The notes under the pieces were generated by a model. It was not told the DNA's origin. It was given only the letters and a program-made list of their open reading frames with translations, and made no database searches. From positions 3,126,501-3,190,500 of the forward strand of contig NZ_CP023747.1 in assembly GCF_008704995.1 (NCBI RefSeq): DNA of 64,000 nucleotides, in the 5' to 3' direction. Both the position numbers and the translations under genes were made by a program. The stretch comes from Streptomyces nodosus. Lineage in GTDB: Bacteria > Actinomycetota > Actinomycetes > Streptomycetales > Streptomycetaceae. Numbering within the stretch: position 1 is the first letter of the stretch; every line of letters begins with the position of its first letter. Below, in pieces: positions 35,630 to 45,730 of this stretch.

Positions 35630-35878
35630 GCCGTCTCTCTCCCGACGTCGTGGCTGTTGGTGGACGCACTCGAACACTACGCCTTCGGGCCACCCCTCAG
35701 CACCCGAACAACCCTGCCAATTCGGGCATTTCACCCCAGAGTGCACTTGCGGTGGGCTGACAAGAGCGGGTAGGGCTAGTAAGGACACCCATTCGACACG
35801 GCCGGCTTTGGAGGCGCCGCACACCGCAGTGCACGTATTGGCATCGGCAGCCATATGCCGAGAACGATGGAGGACCTC

Positions 35879-36805
35879 ATGTCACCCCGGCTCGACGCAT
35901 CGCAGACCCAGAGGGCGGCGTCGGCACCCCTCTTGGACCACAGGGCCCACAGCAGTACCGACGACCTCGCCCCGCCGGGCGGTTCCACCGAGCCCGAGGG
36001 TCTCGCCGACCTTCCGGAGATCCCGCCCTATGACGAGGTGGGCGCGGTGGACGCGCGGGCCCTGTCCAAGACTCTCTTCGCACGACTGGAGTCCCTCGAA
36101 GAGGGCACGCACGAATATTCGTACGTCCGCAACACACTCGTCGAACTGAACCTGGCGCTGGTGAAGTTCGCCGCCTCCCGCTTCCGCTCGCGCAGCGAGC
36201 CGATGGAGGACATCGTCCAGGTCGGCACGATCGGCCTGATCAAGGCCATCGACCGCTTCGAACTCAGCCGTGGCGTCGAGTTCCCCACCTTCGCGATGCC
36301 GACCATCGTCGGGGAGATCAAGCGCTTCTTCCGCGACACCTCGTGGTCGGTGCGGGTCCCCCGCCGACTGCAGGAACTCCGCCTCGATCTGGCGAAGGCC
36401 GGGGACGAACTCGCCCAGCAGCTGGACCGCGCGCCGACGGTGGCGGAGCTGGCGGAGCGCCTCGACATCTCCGAGGAGGAGGTCGTCCAGGGCATGGCCG
36501 CGTCCAACGCCTATACGGCGAGCTCCCTCGACGCGCAGCCGGCCGAGGACGACTCCGAGGGCGCGCTCGCGGACCGCATCGGGTACGAGGACCACGGGCT
36601 CGAAGGCATCGAGTACGTCGAGTCGTTGAAGCCGCTGATCGCCGAACTCCCGCCGCGCGACCGCAAGATCCTGTCGCTGCGTTTCGTCGCCAATATGACG
36701 CAGTCGGAGATCGGTGACGAGCTGGGCATCTCACAGATGCATGTGTCACGGCTGCTGTCGCGGACGCTGGTGCGGCTGCGCAAGGGGCTCACGCTCGAGG
36801 AATGA
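35879..36805 (+). CDS. sigI: SigB/SigF-family sigma factor SigI
   Basis: A 308-residue group 3 sigma factor. After a 45-residue variable N-terminus come region 2 (LVKFAASRFRSRSEPMEDIVQVGTIGLIKAIDRFE), the -10 recognition helix GVEFPTFAMPTIVGEIKRFFRDTSWSVRVPRRLQEL, region 3 (ELAERLDISEEEVVQGM) and region 4 helix-turn-helix (TQSEIGDELGISQMHVSRLLSRTLVRLRKG). ATG 35879 is preceded by GGAGG at 5 bases, better than the ATGs at 35855 and 35867. Its divergent neighbours are its predicted anti-anti-sigma and anti-sigma factors. In S. coelicolor this system responds to osmotic stress (known from the literature). Confidence 0.88.
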   Translation: MSPRLDASQTQRAASAPLLDHRAHSSTDDLAPPGGSTEPEGLADLPEIPPYDEVGAVDARALSKTLFARLESLEEGTHEYSYVRNTLVELNLALVKFAASRFRSRSEPMEDIVQVGTIGLIKAIDRFELSRGVEFPTFAMPTIVGEIKRFFRDTSWSVRVPRRLQELRLDLAKAGDELAQQLDRAPTVAELAERLDISEEEVVQGMAASNAYTASSLDAQPAEDDSEGALADRIGYEDHGLEGIEYVESLKPLIAELPPRDRKILSLRFVANMTQSEIGDELGISQMHVSRLLSRTLVRLRKGLTLEE

Positions 36806-36838
36806 CGGCCGGGACGAGCCCCACCGCCCTTCGTCCCT

Positions 36839-36883
36839 GACGGTGCCCGTCCGATTCCCGGAATGAGCCGGGCGGGCACCGTC
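36839..36883 (+). terminator. Terminator of sigI
   Basis: GACGGTGCCCG at 36839-36849 pairs perfectly with CGGGCACCGTC at 36873-36883, with a smaller partial stem inside the loop. Confidence 0.7.
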
Positions 36884-36912
36884 GGCGTCGTCTCCGCCGT
36901 GCCGGTCCCGCA

Positions 36913-36957
36913 GCGGGCGACGTTCGCGCCGCTTTTTGACGGGCGAACGTTGCCTGC
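36913..36957 (-). terminator. Terminator of the hut operon
   Basis: Arms 36913-36927 and 36943-36957 pair over 15 positions (two G-U), just past the hutI stop read on the minus strand; the loop holds a run of five T/A. Confidence 0.65.
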
Positions 36958-36964
36958 CGCGGCA

Positions 36965-38137
36965 CTAATGCACGCGTACGCCCCGCCGCCACACCTCGGA
37001 GACCAGCGGCACCCCCGGCCGGTACGCCAGATGGACATGGCTCGGCGCGTCCAGGACCGCCAGGTCGGCGTACGCGCCCGGGGTGAGGCGGCCGACATCC
37101 GTGCGGCGCAGGGCCCGGGCCCCTCCCGCGGTGGCCGACCAGACCGCCTCGTCGGGGGTCATGCCCATGTCCCGTACGGCCAGCGCGATGCAGAAGGGCA
37201 CCGAGGACGTGAAGGACGATCCCGGGTTGCAGTCCGTCGACAGGGCCACCGTCGCCCCCGCGTCCAGCAGACGGCGGGCGTCGGGCCATTGGGCGCGGGT
37301 CGAGAACTCGGCGCCGGGCAGCAGCGTGGCGACCGTACGGCTGTTCGCCAGGGCGTCCACATCGGCGTCCGTGAGATGGGTGCAGTGGTCGGCGCTGGCC
37401 GCGTCGAGTTCGACGGCGAGCTGCACTCCCGGCCCGTAGGACAGCTGGTTGGCGTGGATCCGCGGGTGCAGGCCCCGGTCCCGGCCCGCGGTGAGGATCG
37501 CGCGGGCCTGGTCGCCGTCGAAGGCGCCCTTCTCGCAGAAGACGTCGATCCACCGGGCGTACGGCGTGCAGGCGTCGAGCATCTCACCGGTGACCAGGGC
37601 CACATAGGCGGCGGGGTCGTCCGCGTGTTCGGGGGAGACGACATGGGCGCCGAGATAGGTGACCTCGTCCGTGTGCGCGGCGGCGATGCGCAGGGCACGC
37701 GCCTCGTCCTCGACCGTCAGGCCGTAGCCGGACTTGGTCTCCATGGTGGTGGTGCCCTGCCGGAGGGCCTCGGCGAGATAGCGGACCAGGCCCGCCTCCA
37801 GCTCCACGTCGGTCGCCGCCCGGGTCGCCGCCACCGTGGTGCGGATGCCGCCCGCGGAGTAGCCGCGGCCCGACATACGGGCGTTGAACTCCTCGGTGCG
37901 GTCACCCGCGAAGACCAGATGGGAGTGAGAGTCCACAAAGCCCGGGATCACCGCCCGGCCGCCGGCGTCGACCCGATTGTCAGTGGCGGGTGCTTTGCTG
38001 GACTCACCGATCCAGACGACGCGGTCGCCGTCGACGACGAGGGCCGCGTCCTGGATCAGACCGAGGGGAGTGGTGTCACCGAGGGAGGGATCGTTGGTGA
38101 CCAGACTGGCGATGTTGGTGATGACCGTGCTGCTCAT
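36965..38137 (-). CDS. hutI: Imidazolonepropionase
   Basis: A 390-residue amidohydrolase that opens imidazolone propionate to N-formimidoyl-L-glutamate, third step of histidine breakdown. Metal ligands are visible in [43 protein letters not shown] and [24 protein letters not shown] is diagnostic. ATG 38137 follows GAGGAACC. It is the last gene of the hut operon, 59 bp after hutF. Confidence 0.95.
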   Translation of the reverse strand: MSSTVITNIASLVTNDPSLGDTTPLGLIQDAALVVDGDRVVWIGESSKAPATDNRVDAGGRAVIPGFVDSHSHLVFAGDRTEEFNARMSGRGYSAGGIRTTVAATRAATDVELEAGLVRYLAEALRQGTTTMETKSGYGLTVEDEARALRIAAAHTDEVTYLGAHVVSPEHADDPAAYVALVTGEMLDACTPYARWIDVFCEKGAFDGDQARAILTAGRDRGLHPRIHANQLSYGPGVQLAVELDAASADHCTHLTDADVDALANSRTVATLLPGAEFSTRAQWPDARRLLDAGATVALSTDCNPGSSFTSSVPFCIALAVRDMGMTPDEAVWSATAGGARALRRTDVGRLTPGAYADLAVLDAPSHVHLAYRPGVPLVSEVWRRGVRVH

Positions 38138-38196
38138 GGGTTCCTCGTGGGTGGCTGGTCCATGGGTGGGCATCGGGCGCTGCCCGTGGGCGGGCA

Positions 38197-39588
38197 TCAG
38201 GCGCTCAGGGCCGCGACGGCTTCTTCCAGCGCCCGCGGCACATCCGGTACCCGGGTGTGCGCCCCGTCGCGCACGATCTGCCGCCCGCCCACGACCGTAT
38301 GACGCACATCCGCGGCGGTCGCGGCGAATACGGCCGTCTCGGCGCCCCTGCTCGCCGGCGGTCCCGCGGTCCTGACCGAGTCGAGCGCGATCGTCGTGAA
38401 GTCGGCGAGCGCGCCGGGCTCCAGGGAGCCCGCGTCCTGCCAGCCGAGCGCCGCATGCCCGTCGGCGGAGGCCGCCCGCAGCAGGTCAGGGGCCGTCCAG
38501 TGGCCCCGCATCCGGGTGCGCAGCCGCTCGTTGAGCTCCATCGCGCGGGCCTCTTCGAGCAGGTCGATGACGGCATGGCTGTCGGAGCCCAGGGAGAGCG
38601 GGGAGCCGGCCGTCTGCAGGGCCCTGGCGGGACCGATGCCGTCGGCCAGGTCCCGCTCGGTGGTCGGGCACATACAGGTGCCCGTGGCGGTCGAGCCGAT
38701 CAGCCGGATGTCCTCCTCCGTCAGATGGGTGTTGTGGACACCGGTGGTGCGGGGGCCGAGGACACCGTGGTCGGCGAGCAGACGGGTCGGGGTGCAGCCG
38801 TGTGCCGCGAGGCAGGCGTCGTTCTCCGCCGTCTGTTCGGACAGATGCACATGCAGCGGGGCCCGCCGTTCCTCCGCCCAGCGCGCCACCGTCGCCAACT
38901 GCTCCGCCGGCACAGCCCGTACGGAGTGGACCGCCGCACCGATCCGTGCGTGATCCCGTTCCTTGAGAACTGAACAGCGTTCGGCCCAGGCGTCCGCGGT
39001 GCCGTCGGAGAAGCGGAGCTGCCGGGCGCTGGGCGGCTCCCCGAAGCCGGAGGAGAGATAGGCGGTGTCGAGGAGGGTGATACGGATGCCGGCTTCCCCG
39101 GCGGCGTCGATCAGGGCCTCGCCCATGGCGTTGGGGTCGGCGTACCGGGCGCCGTCCGGGGCGTGGTGCAGATAGTGGAACTCGCCGACGGCCGTGATGC
39201 CCGCCAGCGCCATCTCGGCGTAGGTGGCCCTGGCGAGCGCGAAGTAGCTCTCCGGGGTGAGCCGGTGGGCGATCGCGTACATGACGTCCCGCCAGGCCCA
39301 GAAGGACTCCGGCGCCCGCTCCGTGTTGTCACCGTCGCCCCGGCCCGGCGACGCACCGCCGGCCTGGGCGGTGCCGCGCAGGGCCCGGTGGAAGGCGTGC
39401 GAATGGGCGTTCGCCAGCCCCGGGAGGGTCAGCCCGCGCAGCACCTCGGCGCCGGATGGCGGGGCGGGCACACCGGTGCGGACGGCTGCGACGCGGTCGC
39501 CGCGCACCTCGAGCGCCACGCCCGGCTCGACCCGGGTGCCGAGCCAGGCATGCTCCAGCCAGTAGGTCCGCAAGGGGGTCTCGGTCAT
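38197..39588 (-). CDS. hutF: Formimidoylglutamate deiminase
   Basis: A 463-residue amidohydrolase that turns N-formimidoylglutamate into N-formylglutamate and ammonia. [22 protein letters not shown] holds the H-x-H metal pair, [20 protein letters not shown] and [26 protein letters not shown] follow; the [21 protein letters not shown] phrase is characteristic of HutF. The start overlaps the stop of the M20 gene (ATGA at 39585-39588). Its presence commits this organism to the five-step route that needs an N-formylglutamate hydrolase. Confidence 0.93.
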   Translation of the reverse strand: MTETPLRTYWLEHAWLGTRVEPGVALEVRGDRVAAVRTGVPAPPSGAEVLRGLTLPGLANAHSHAFHRALRGTAQAGGASPGRGDGDNTERAPESFWAWRDVMYAIAHRLTPESYFALARATYAEMALAGITAVGEFHYLHHAPDGARYADPNAMGEALIDAAGEAGIRITLLDTAYLSSGFGEPPSARQLRFSDGTADAWAERCSVLKERDHARIGAAVHSVRAVPAEQLATVARWAEERRAPLHVHLSEQTAENDACLAAHGCTPTRLLADHGVLGPRTTGVHNTHLTEEDIRLIGSTATGTCMCPTTERDLADGIGPARALQTAGSPLSLGSDSHAVIDLLEEARAMELNERLRTRMRGHWTAPDLLRAASADGHAALGWQDAGSLEPGALADFTTIALDSVRTAGPPASRGAETAVFAATAADVRHTVVGGRQIVRDGAHTRVPDVPRALEEAVAALSA

Positions 39589-40898
39589 CGGCAGGCCAGC
39601 CCTTCCAGTACGTCGGCCAGTGCGCGCACCCCGGCCACGCAGTCGTCCTCGGCCGCGAACTCGGCCGGTGAGTGAGAGACACCGGTGGGGTTACGCACGA
39701 ACAGCATGGCGGTCGGGATGCTCCCGGACAGGATCCCGGCGTCGTGTCCGGCGCCGGTGCCGAGGACCGGCACCGTGAGATCGCTGTCCTTGCCCAGGAT
39801 GCGGGCGAGTTCGTCGCGCAGGACATGGTCGAACTCGACGACGGGGGTGAAGGACTCCCGGACGACGTCCAGGTCCACGCCCTGCGCCCGCGCGTATGCC
39901 CGGGCCGCCTTCTCGATCCCGTCGACCACGCCGTCCAGGCTCTCCTGGTCGGCGGCGCGGGAGTCGAGCCAGCCGCGCACCAGGGAAGGGATCGCGTTGA
40001 CGCCGTTGGGTTCCACGGCGATCTTTCCGAAGGTGGCGACGGCGCCCGCCCGCTCGGCCTCCCGGCGGGCGGCGAGGACGGTGTCGGCGTAGGACAGCAT
40101 GGGGTCGCGCCGGTCCACGAGCCGCGTGGTGCCCGCATGGTTGGCCTCGCCCCGGAAGTCGAACCGCCAGCGCCCGTGCGGCCAGATGGCGCTGGCGACG
40201 CCCACACTCTCGTCGCTCAGGTCGAGGGCCCGGCCCTGCTCGACATGGAGTTCGACGAACGCGCCGATCCGGGCGAGCCGCTCCGGGTCGGGACCGATGG
40301 CGTCGGGGTCGTATCCGGCGGCCTCCATGGCCCTCGGCAGGGTGACTCCGTCGGCGTCGGTCAGCCGGTACGCCTGCTCGCGGGTGAGCTGCCCGGCGGT
40401 CAGCCGGGAGCCGACGCAGGCGAGCCCGAACCGGGCGCCCTCCTCGTCCCCGAAGTTGACGACGGCCAGCGGCCGGTGGAACGCGGCGCCCCGCGCCCGC
40501 AGTTCGTCGAGGGCCGCGAAGGAGGAAACCACCCCGAGGGGCCCGTCGAAGGCACCGCCGTCGGGCACCGAGTCCAGGTGGGAGCCGGTGACGACGGCGT
40601 CTCCCGCGGCGGGGTCGCCGAGCCAGGCCCACTGGTTCCCGTTCCGGTCCACCTCGAAGGCGAGTCCGCGGGACTCGGCCTGCTCCCGGAACCAGGCCCG
40701 GCAGGTGGTGTCGGCATCCGTCCAGGCGAAGCGGCGGTAGCCGCCGGAGTCGGGGTGGCGGCCGATGGGCCGCAGTTCGCGCCACATCTGGTGGAAGGAG
40801 CCACCGCCGGGCGCGGGCCGTGCCCCGCCCGCCTCCGCCGTCGGGGCGCCGGCCCCCGCAGGGGCGGGACCGGCCGGTGCACCGTGCTGCTCGCTCAC
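39585..40898 (-). CDS. M20-family amidohydrolase (allantoate amidohydrolase/carbamoyl hydrolase type) in the hut operon
   Basis: A 437-residue zinc amidohydrolase of the hydantoinase/carbamoylase branch of M20. [22 protein letters not shown] gives the first metal His/Asp pair, [18 protein letters not shown] the catalytic Glu-Glu, [15 protein letters not shown] a further ligand, and [11 protein letters not shown] the last His. The first 30 residues are a Gly/Ala/Pro-rich extension. It is translationally coupled on both sides (GTGA with hutU, ATGA with hutF), so its product works with them. No HutG is seen in the operon; the simplest reading is that it cleaves N-formylglutamate to glutamate and formate. 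Allantoate hydrolysis is the annotation alternative. Confidence 0.88.
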   Translation of the reverse strand: MSEQHGAPAGPAPAGAGAPTAEAGGARPAPGGGSFHQMWRELRPIGRHPDSGGYRRFAWTDADTTCRAWFREQAESRGLAFEVDRNGNQWAWLGDPAAGDAVVTGSHLDSVPDGGAFDGPLGVVSSFAALDELRARGAAFHRPLAVVNFGDEEGARFGLACVGSRLTAGQLTREQAYRLTDADGVTLPRAMEAAGYDPDAIGPDPERLARIGAFVELHVEQGRALDLSDESVGVASAIWPHGRWRFDFRGEANHAGTTRLVDRRDPMLSYADTVLAARREAERAGAVATFGKIAVEPNGVNAIPSLVRGWLDSRAADQESLDGVVDGIEKAARAYARAQGVDLDVVRESFTPVVEFDHVLRDELARILGKDSDLTVPVLGTGAGHDAGILSGSIPTAMLFVRNPTGVSHSPAEFAAEDDCVAGVRALADVLEGLACR

Positions 40899-42559
40899 GC
40901 GTCGTCACCCTCGCGCATCGGGATCCGCACGTCCCGCTGCTCGGCGACCGACTCCGCGATGTCGTAACCGGCGTCGACATGCCGGATGACGCCCATGCCG
41001 GGGTCGTTCGTCAGCACCCGGCGGATCTTCTCCCCCGCCAGCGGCGTCCCGTCGGCCACCGTCACCTGCCCGGCGTGGATCGAGCGGCCCATGCCGACCC
41101 CGCCGCCGTGGTGGAGGGACACCCAGGACGCGCCCGACGCCACATTCACCATGGCGTTGAGCAGCGGCCAGTCCGCGATCGCGTCCGAGCCGTCGAGCAT
41201 CGCCTCGGTCTCCCGGTAAGGCGAGGCGACGGACCCGCAGTCGAGGTGGTCCCGGCCGATGACGACCGGGGCGCTCAGCTCGCCGCTCGCCACCATGTCG
41301 TTGAACCGCTCACCGGCCCGGTCCCGCTCGCCGTAGCCGAGCCAGCAGATCCGGGCGGGCAGGCCCTGGAAGTGGACGCGCTCGCCGGCCATCTTGATCC
41401 AGCGCGCCAGAGACTCGTTCTCGGGGAACAGGTCGAGGATCGCCCGGTCGGTCCTGGCGATGTCGGCCGGGTCGCCGGACAGCGCGGCCCACCGGAAGGG
41501 GCCCTTGCCCTCGCAGAACAGCGGCCGGATATAGGCGGGCACAAAGCCGGGGAAGGCGAACGCGCGGTCGTAGCCAGCCAGTTGTGCCTCGCCGCGGATC
41601 GAGTTGCCGTAGTCGAAGACCTCGGCGCCCGCGTCCATGAAGCCGACCATCGCCTCGACGTGCCGGGCCATCGACTCGCGGGCGCGTGCGGTGAAGCCGG
41701 CCGGGTCCTTGGCCGCGCTGTCGGCCATGTCCTCGAACGCGACCCCGACCGGCAGATAGGCCAGCGGGTCGTGGGCCGAGGTCTGGTCGGTGACGATGTC
41801 GACGGGGGCGCTCATGGCCAGCATCTGGGGGACGAGTTCGGCCGCGTTCCCGAGCAGGCCGATGGAGAGCGGCACGCGCCGGTCGCGTGCCTCGACGGCC
41901 AGCTGGAGGGCGTGCTCCAGGGAGTCGGCCTTCACATCCAGATAGCGGTGCTCGATACGGCGCTCGATGGCGCGCGGGTCGCAGTCGATGCAGATCGCGA
42001 CGCCGTCGTTCATGGTGACGGCGAGCGGCTGGGCGCCGCCCATCCCGCCGAGTCCGGCCGTCAGGGTGATGGTCCCGGCCAGCGTGCCGCCGAACTTCTT
42101 CGCGGCGACGGCGGCGAAGGTCTCATAGGTGCCCTGGAGGATGCCCTGGGTGCCGATGTAGATCCAGGAGCCGGCGGTCATCTGCCCGTACATGGTCAGG
42201 CCGAGCGCCTCCAGGCGGCGGAACTCCTCCCAGTTGGCCCAGTCGCCGACGAGGTTGGAGTTGGCGATGAGGACGCGCGGCGCCCACTCATGGGTCTGCA
42301 TCACGCCGACCGGACGCCCGGACTGGACGAGCATGGTCTCGTCCTGCTTGAGGGTCTTCAGCGTGCGGACCATCGCGTCGAAGGAGCGCCAGTCGCGTGC
42401 GGCCTTGCCGGTGCCGCCGTAGACGACGAGCTTGTCGGGGTGCTCGGCGACCTCGGGGTCGAGGTTGTTCTGCAGCATCCGCAGGGCGGCTTCCTGCTGC
42501 CATCCCAGGGCGCTCAATTCCGTGCCGCGCGGTGCCACGACGGGGCGGGGTCCTGACAT
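40895..42559 (-). CDS. hutU: Urocanate hydratase
   Basis: A 554-residue urocanase, which hydrates urocanate to imidazolone propionate with tightly bound [62 protein letters not shown] and [17 protein letters not shown] are conserved family stretches, and [13 protein letters not shown] lies near the active-site loop. ATG 42559 follows GGAGG at ideal spacing. It is first in the hutU-M20-hutF-hutI operon; histidase (hutH) is not in this window. The promoter region has a TATTCA/TGAATA inverted repeat. Confidence 0.96.
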   Translation of the reverse strand: MSGPRPVVAPRGTELSALGWQQEAALRMLQNNLDPEVAEHPDKLVVYGGTGKAARDWRSFDAMVRTLKTLKQDETMLVQSGRPVGVMQTHEWAPRVLIANSNLVGDWANWEEFRRLEALGLTMYGQMTAGSWIYIGTQGILQGTYETFAAVAAKKFGGTLAGTITLTAGLGGMGGAQPLAVTMNDGVAICIDCDPRAIERRIEHRYLDVKADSLEHALQLAVEARDRRVPLSIGLLGNAAELVPQMLAMSAPVDIVTDQTSAHDPLAYLPVGVAFEDMADSAAKDPAGFTARARESMARHVEAMVGFMDAGAEVFDYGNSIRGEAQLAGYDRAFAFPGFVPAYIRPLFCEGKGPFRWAALSGDPADIARTDRAILDLFPENESLARWIKMAGERVHFQGLPARICWLGYGERDRAGERFNDMVASGELSAPVVIGRDHLDCGSVASPYRETEAMLDGSDAIADWPLLNAMVNVASGASWVSLHHGGGVGMGRSIHAGQVTVADGTPLAGEKIRRVLTNDPGMGVIRHVDAGYDIAESVAEQRDVRIPMREGDDA

Positions 42560-42620
42560 GGTCTGCCTCCTGGGGGACGGCCGCACGCGGCCGGGGGCGC
42601 GCGGCGACTGTTGCGGTGGT

Positions 42621-42645
42621 TATTCACATCCTGACCATCTGAATA
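42621..42645. promoter_or_regulatory. Inverted repeat TATTCA-N13-TGAATA in the hutU/decarboxylase divergent promoter
   Basis: Two perfect 6-bp arms (42621-42626 and 42640-42645) lie 62 bp upstream of hutU in an AT-rich patch, placed for a dimeric repressor or activator of the hut operon and possibly of the divergent gene. Confidence 0.4.
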
Positions 42646-42763
42646 GAACTAGTCAATACATGCATGCGTCAGCGTGGCGTGGCCGGGGATGTTTGGCTGG
42701 GGGCAGGGCCGCACGGACGGTGACTGCGACGGCGGCTTCGGCAGGGACGCGAGGACGGGGGTC

Positions 42764-44155
42764 GTGGTGGAGACGAGTGACGGACACGGCGGGACGGGAC
42801 GGACGAGCGGGGACGGGCGCCCCGACGACGCCGGGCGGGTGGCGCGCCGGGACACGGCCGTGCGCGCCGCCGTCGAACAGGGGCTGCTGGGGCCGGACGC
42901 CACGGTCGTCGGCCTCCTGGACGTCGTCGGCATCCGGGAGTCGGCGGCGGCGCTGCGGGCGGCCTTCGAGGCGGTGGTCGCCCCCGGCACCCCGGTGCTG
43001 CACGCCTTCGCAGTGAAGGCGACCCCCCTGGTGCCGGTGCTGCGGCTGCTGCGGGAGGAGGGCATCGGCGCGGAGGTCGCGAGCCCCGGGGAGCTGGCGC
43101 TGGCGAGGGCGGCCGGGACGGCGCCGGAGCACATCGTGCTGGACGCACCCGCCAAGACGACGGCCGAGCTGCGGGAGGCGCTGAAGCTGGGTATCGCCGT
43201 CAATGTGGACAATCCCCAGGAGCTGGAGCGGCTCGACGGCCTCATGCGCACGGCGAAGACCTCCTCCCCTCTGGGGATCCGGGTGAATCCGCAGATCGGG
43301 TCCGGTGCGATCGAGGCGCTGTCCACCGCGACCGCCACCTCCAAGTTCGGGGTGGCGCTGCGGGACGAGGGGGCGCGCGAATGGCTGGTGCGCGCGTATG
43401 CCGAGCGGCCCTGGCTGACCCGGCTGCATGCGCACTCCGGTTCGCAGGGCGTACCGCTGTCGCTGATGGCGCGGGGCGTCGCGGAGATCCATGAACTCGC
43501 CGAGGAGATCAACCGGAGGGTCGGGCGCCGTCAGATCGACACGATCGACATCGGCGGCGGACTTCCGGTCAACTTCGCCTCGGACGCGACGACACCGACC
43601 CATGCGCAGTACGCGCGGCTGCTGTCGGAGGCGGTGCCCGCACTGTTCGGCGGGCGGTACGGGCTGGTCACCGAGTTCGGGCGGTCGCTGCTGGCCAAGC
43701 ACGGCACGGTGGTGGCGCGGGTGGAGTACGCCAAGCGCGCGGGCGGCCGGGCCGTCGCCGTCACCCACGCGGGCGTCCAGGTCGCGACCCGCACGGTGTA
43801 CGCGCCGGCGTCCTGGCCGCTGCGGATCGCGGCGTACGACGCCCAGGGACGCCCCAAGAAGGGGCCCCATGTGGTGCAGGACGTGGCCGGTCCGGCGTGC
43901 TTCGCGGGCGATCTGCTGGCCGAGGGGCAGGCGCTGCCGCTCCTGGAGCAGGGCGACCATGCGGCGGCGCTGGACACCGGGGCGTACTACTTCGCCCACC
44001 ACTACGCGTACAACTCCCTGGCCCGCCCGGGGGTGTACGGCTATGCACCGGGCACCGAGGGGACGCGGTTCGCGGTCGTACGGGAGCCGCAGACCCTCGA
44101 TGAGATCGTCGCCGAGTCGGGCGGGGGGCACACCGGCGCACTGACGGAGCTCTGA
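42764..44155 (+). CDS. PLP-dependent decarboxylase, diaminopimelate/ornithine decarboxylase (fold III) family
   Basis: A 463-residue fold-type III PLP enzyme. LHAFAVKATPLVPVLRLLREEG contains the PLP lysine, RLHAHSGSQGVPL the stacking His, DTIDIGGGLPVNFAS the phosphate loop, TEFGRSLLAK an E-x-G-R variant, and PACFAGDLLAEGQ the C-x-x-x-D motif of the partner subunit; AGAYYFAHHYAYNS is close to the usual GAY...YN. A short disordered N-terminus precedes it; GTG 42764 follows GAGGACGGGG, with a second GTG at 42767. The substrate is unclear, as the enzyme differs enough from LysA to be another amino-acid decarboxylase or racemase-like enzyme. Confidence 0.8.
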   Translation: MVETSDGHGGTGRTSGDGRPDDAGRVARRDTAVRAAVEQGLLGPDATVVGLLDVVGIRESAAALRAAFEAVVAPGTPVLHAFAVKATPLVPVLRLLREEGIGAEVASPGELALARAAGTAPEHIVLDAPAKTTAELREALKLGIAVNVDNPQELERLDGLMRTAKTSSPLGIRVNPQIGSGAIEALSTATATSKFGVALRDEGAREWLVRAYAERPWLTRLHAHSGSQGVPLSLMARGVAEIHELAEEINRRVGRRQIDTIDIGGGLPVNFASDATTPTHAQYARLLSEAVPALFGGRYGLVTEFGRSLLAKHGTVVARVEYAKRAGGRAVAVTHAGVQVATRTVYAPASWPLRIAAYDAQGRPKKGPHVVQDVAGPACFAGDLLAEGQALPLLEQGDHAAALDTGAYYFAHHYAYNSLARPGVYGYAPGTEGTRFAVVREPQTLDEIVAESGGGHTGALTEL

Positions 44156-44407
44156 GGGCGGCGCGCGCCCCTCCCGGGCGCCCGCTCCCCCTGCACACCG
44201 CCCGCGCCCTTCCGCACCGCCCGCGTCTTCGCAGGTCAGCCGGGTGGAGCCGGATCCGCTCCGACGGTCCTGTGCACGGGCAAAATCGACCTACCCTAGC
44301 GGCCCGGCGCATGTTCCACCGGAAAATGCCAGATCGCTCACCCGTCGCGCACACGTTGCGTAGCGTCGGCGTCACTCAGCCGTACCCGAGGCGGGAGGGG
44401 AGCCACG

Positions 44408-44806
44408 GTGCCCGGAATCGACGAGTGCCTGCTGGAAGCCATGCGACTGCCCGGCGCCCGGGGCGCCGCGGTGGTCGACTGGACCAGCGGGCTCGCCCTG
44501 GGCACGGTCGGGGACGCACCCGGCGGTGACCATGAGACGACCGCGGCGGAGGCGGCCGAACTGGCCAGGCTGGCCGCCGAACACCGGGCGTTCGCCCCGG
44601 AGGAGGGCGCCGACTGGTCCGAGGGCACCTGCCCGGTGGAGGACCTGATCATCGCCAACCGGGACAGCTATCACCTGCTGCGCTTCGTCCCGACCACCTT
44701 CGACAGCAGCGTCTTCCTGCATCTGTGGCTGGCCCGTACCGAGGGCAATCTGGCCCTCGCCCGTATCCGGCTCGGCGAGATGGCCGCACGGCTGGTGGTG
44801 GGATGA
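44408..44806 (+). CDS. Roadblock/LC7-domain-like protein 1
   Basis: A 132-residue protein resembling the roadblock/LC7 fold: RGAAVVDWTSGLALGTVGD at the start matches the GVALVDYTSGMALGTMGG of the fourth gene of the operon, and ANRDSYHLLRFVPTTFDSSVFLHLWLARTEGNLALARIRL matches its C-terminal half. These proteins scaffold or regulate small GTPases in other systems; none is encoded here. GTG 44408 follows GGAGGGGAG by about 7 bases. It overlaps the next gene by ATGA, so they are coupled. Confidence 0.7.
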   Translation: MPGIDECLLEAMRLPGARGAAVVDWTSGLALGTVGDAPGGDHETTAAEAAELARLAAEHRAFAPEEGADWSEGTCPVEDLIIANRDSYHLLRFVPTTFDSSVFLHLWLARTEGNLALARIRLGEMAARLVVG

Positions 44807-45690
44807 CCACGGTACGGACGCCCCCGCCGACGCTGCCCGTGCGGCAGCGGACCCAGATCCCGGGCAACGGCATCTCCCCCCTGCTCGACCGGCTCGCCGC
44901 CGAGCGGGCCACGGGCGTGCTGATGCGCGACGGCGGCATGCTCCATCTGTCCGGCGGACAGCTGGTGTACGCCGAGAGCCCCGCGACCCCGGGCCTGGAC
45001 GCCCTGCTGATCGCGCGCGGCGCACTGGACGAGGAGGGCTGGCGGGAGGCGATCGCCCAGGCCGGGCCGCTCCGGCAGGTGGGACGGTTCCTGGTGGACA
45101 GCGGCCGGATCGGCCAGGGCGCGCTGGAGCTGTGCCACCTGGGGGCGCTGTACGACGCGGCGTACTTCGTGCTCGGCCCGAGCGGCGCCCCCGCCCGCTT
45201 CCGGTACGGGGAGGCCCACTGGCTCGGCCCGGTGCGCCCGGTGCCGGTGGCCGCGGTGGCACGCGAGACGCTGCGCCGCCGTGAGCTGCTGCACCGCATC
45301 TGGCCCGATCCGGCGACGGACCGGGATCCGCTGGTGCGCACCGGCCTCCCGGCGGGCCCGGCGGTCACCTCCCGTCAGCGAGCGGTGCTCGAACGGATCA
45401 ACGGGTTACGGACGGCGGCGGACATCTCGCGCGCCCTGGGCCGTCCCGCGTTCCACACCCTGGTGGATCTGCGCCGCTTGGCCGCCGCGGGCCTCGTCGC
45501 GGCCCCTGCCGCCGTCCCCGCCCCGGTCGCCCGCGCCACCGTGCCCGCCCCGCTCGCCCCCGCACCCGCCCGCGCCACCGTCTCCGCCCCTGCTGCCGAG
45601 ACACCCGTTCCCGCCGCACAGCAGGCGCCTTTCGCCGACCCCCACATCACCTTCCTGAAGAGGCTGAGGGATGCGCTGGAGGCCCTTTGA
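44803..45690 (+). CDS. Hypothetical protein with DUF4388-like and winged-helix-like regions; contains a TTA codon
   Basis: A 295-residue protein of unknown function. Residues about 20-150 (RLAAERATGVLMRDGGMLHLSGGQLVYAESP and following helices) look like a PatA/DUF4388-type N-terminal domain. Residues about 190-235 (RQRAVLERINGLRTAADISRALGRPAFHTLVDLRRLAAAGLV) look like a winged helix. An Ala/Pro-rich linker and a short helical end follow. Codon 202 is TTA (45406-45408), the only one I noticed in the window, implying dependence on the bldA tRNA. Coupled to roadblock gene 1 (ATGA). Likely a developmental or morphogenetic component, but this is inference. Confidence 0.7.
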   Translation: MTTVRTPPPTLPVRQRTQIPGNGISPLLDRLAAERATGVLMRDGGMLHLSGGQLVYAESPATPGLDALLIARGALDEEGWREAIAQAGPLRQVGRFLVDSGRIGQGALELCHLGALYDAAYFVLGPSGAPARFRYGEAHWLGPVRPVPVAAVARETLRRRELLHRIWPDPATDRDPLVRTGLPAGPAVTSRQRAVLERINGLRTAADISRALGRPAFHTLVDLRRLAAAGLVAAPAAVPAPVARATVPAPLAPAPARATVSAPAAETPVPAAQQAPFADPHITFLKRLRDALEAL

Positions 45691-45730
45691 CCGGCTCGAA
45701 CGCCAACGCCCCGCCGAGAGGAGCCCCCTG

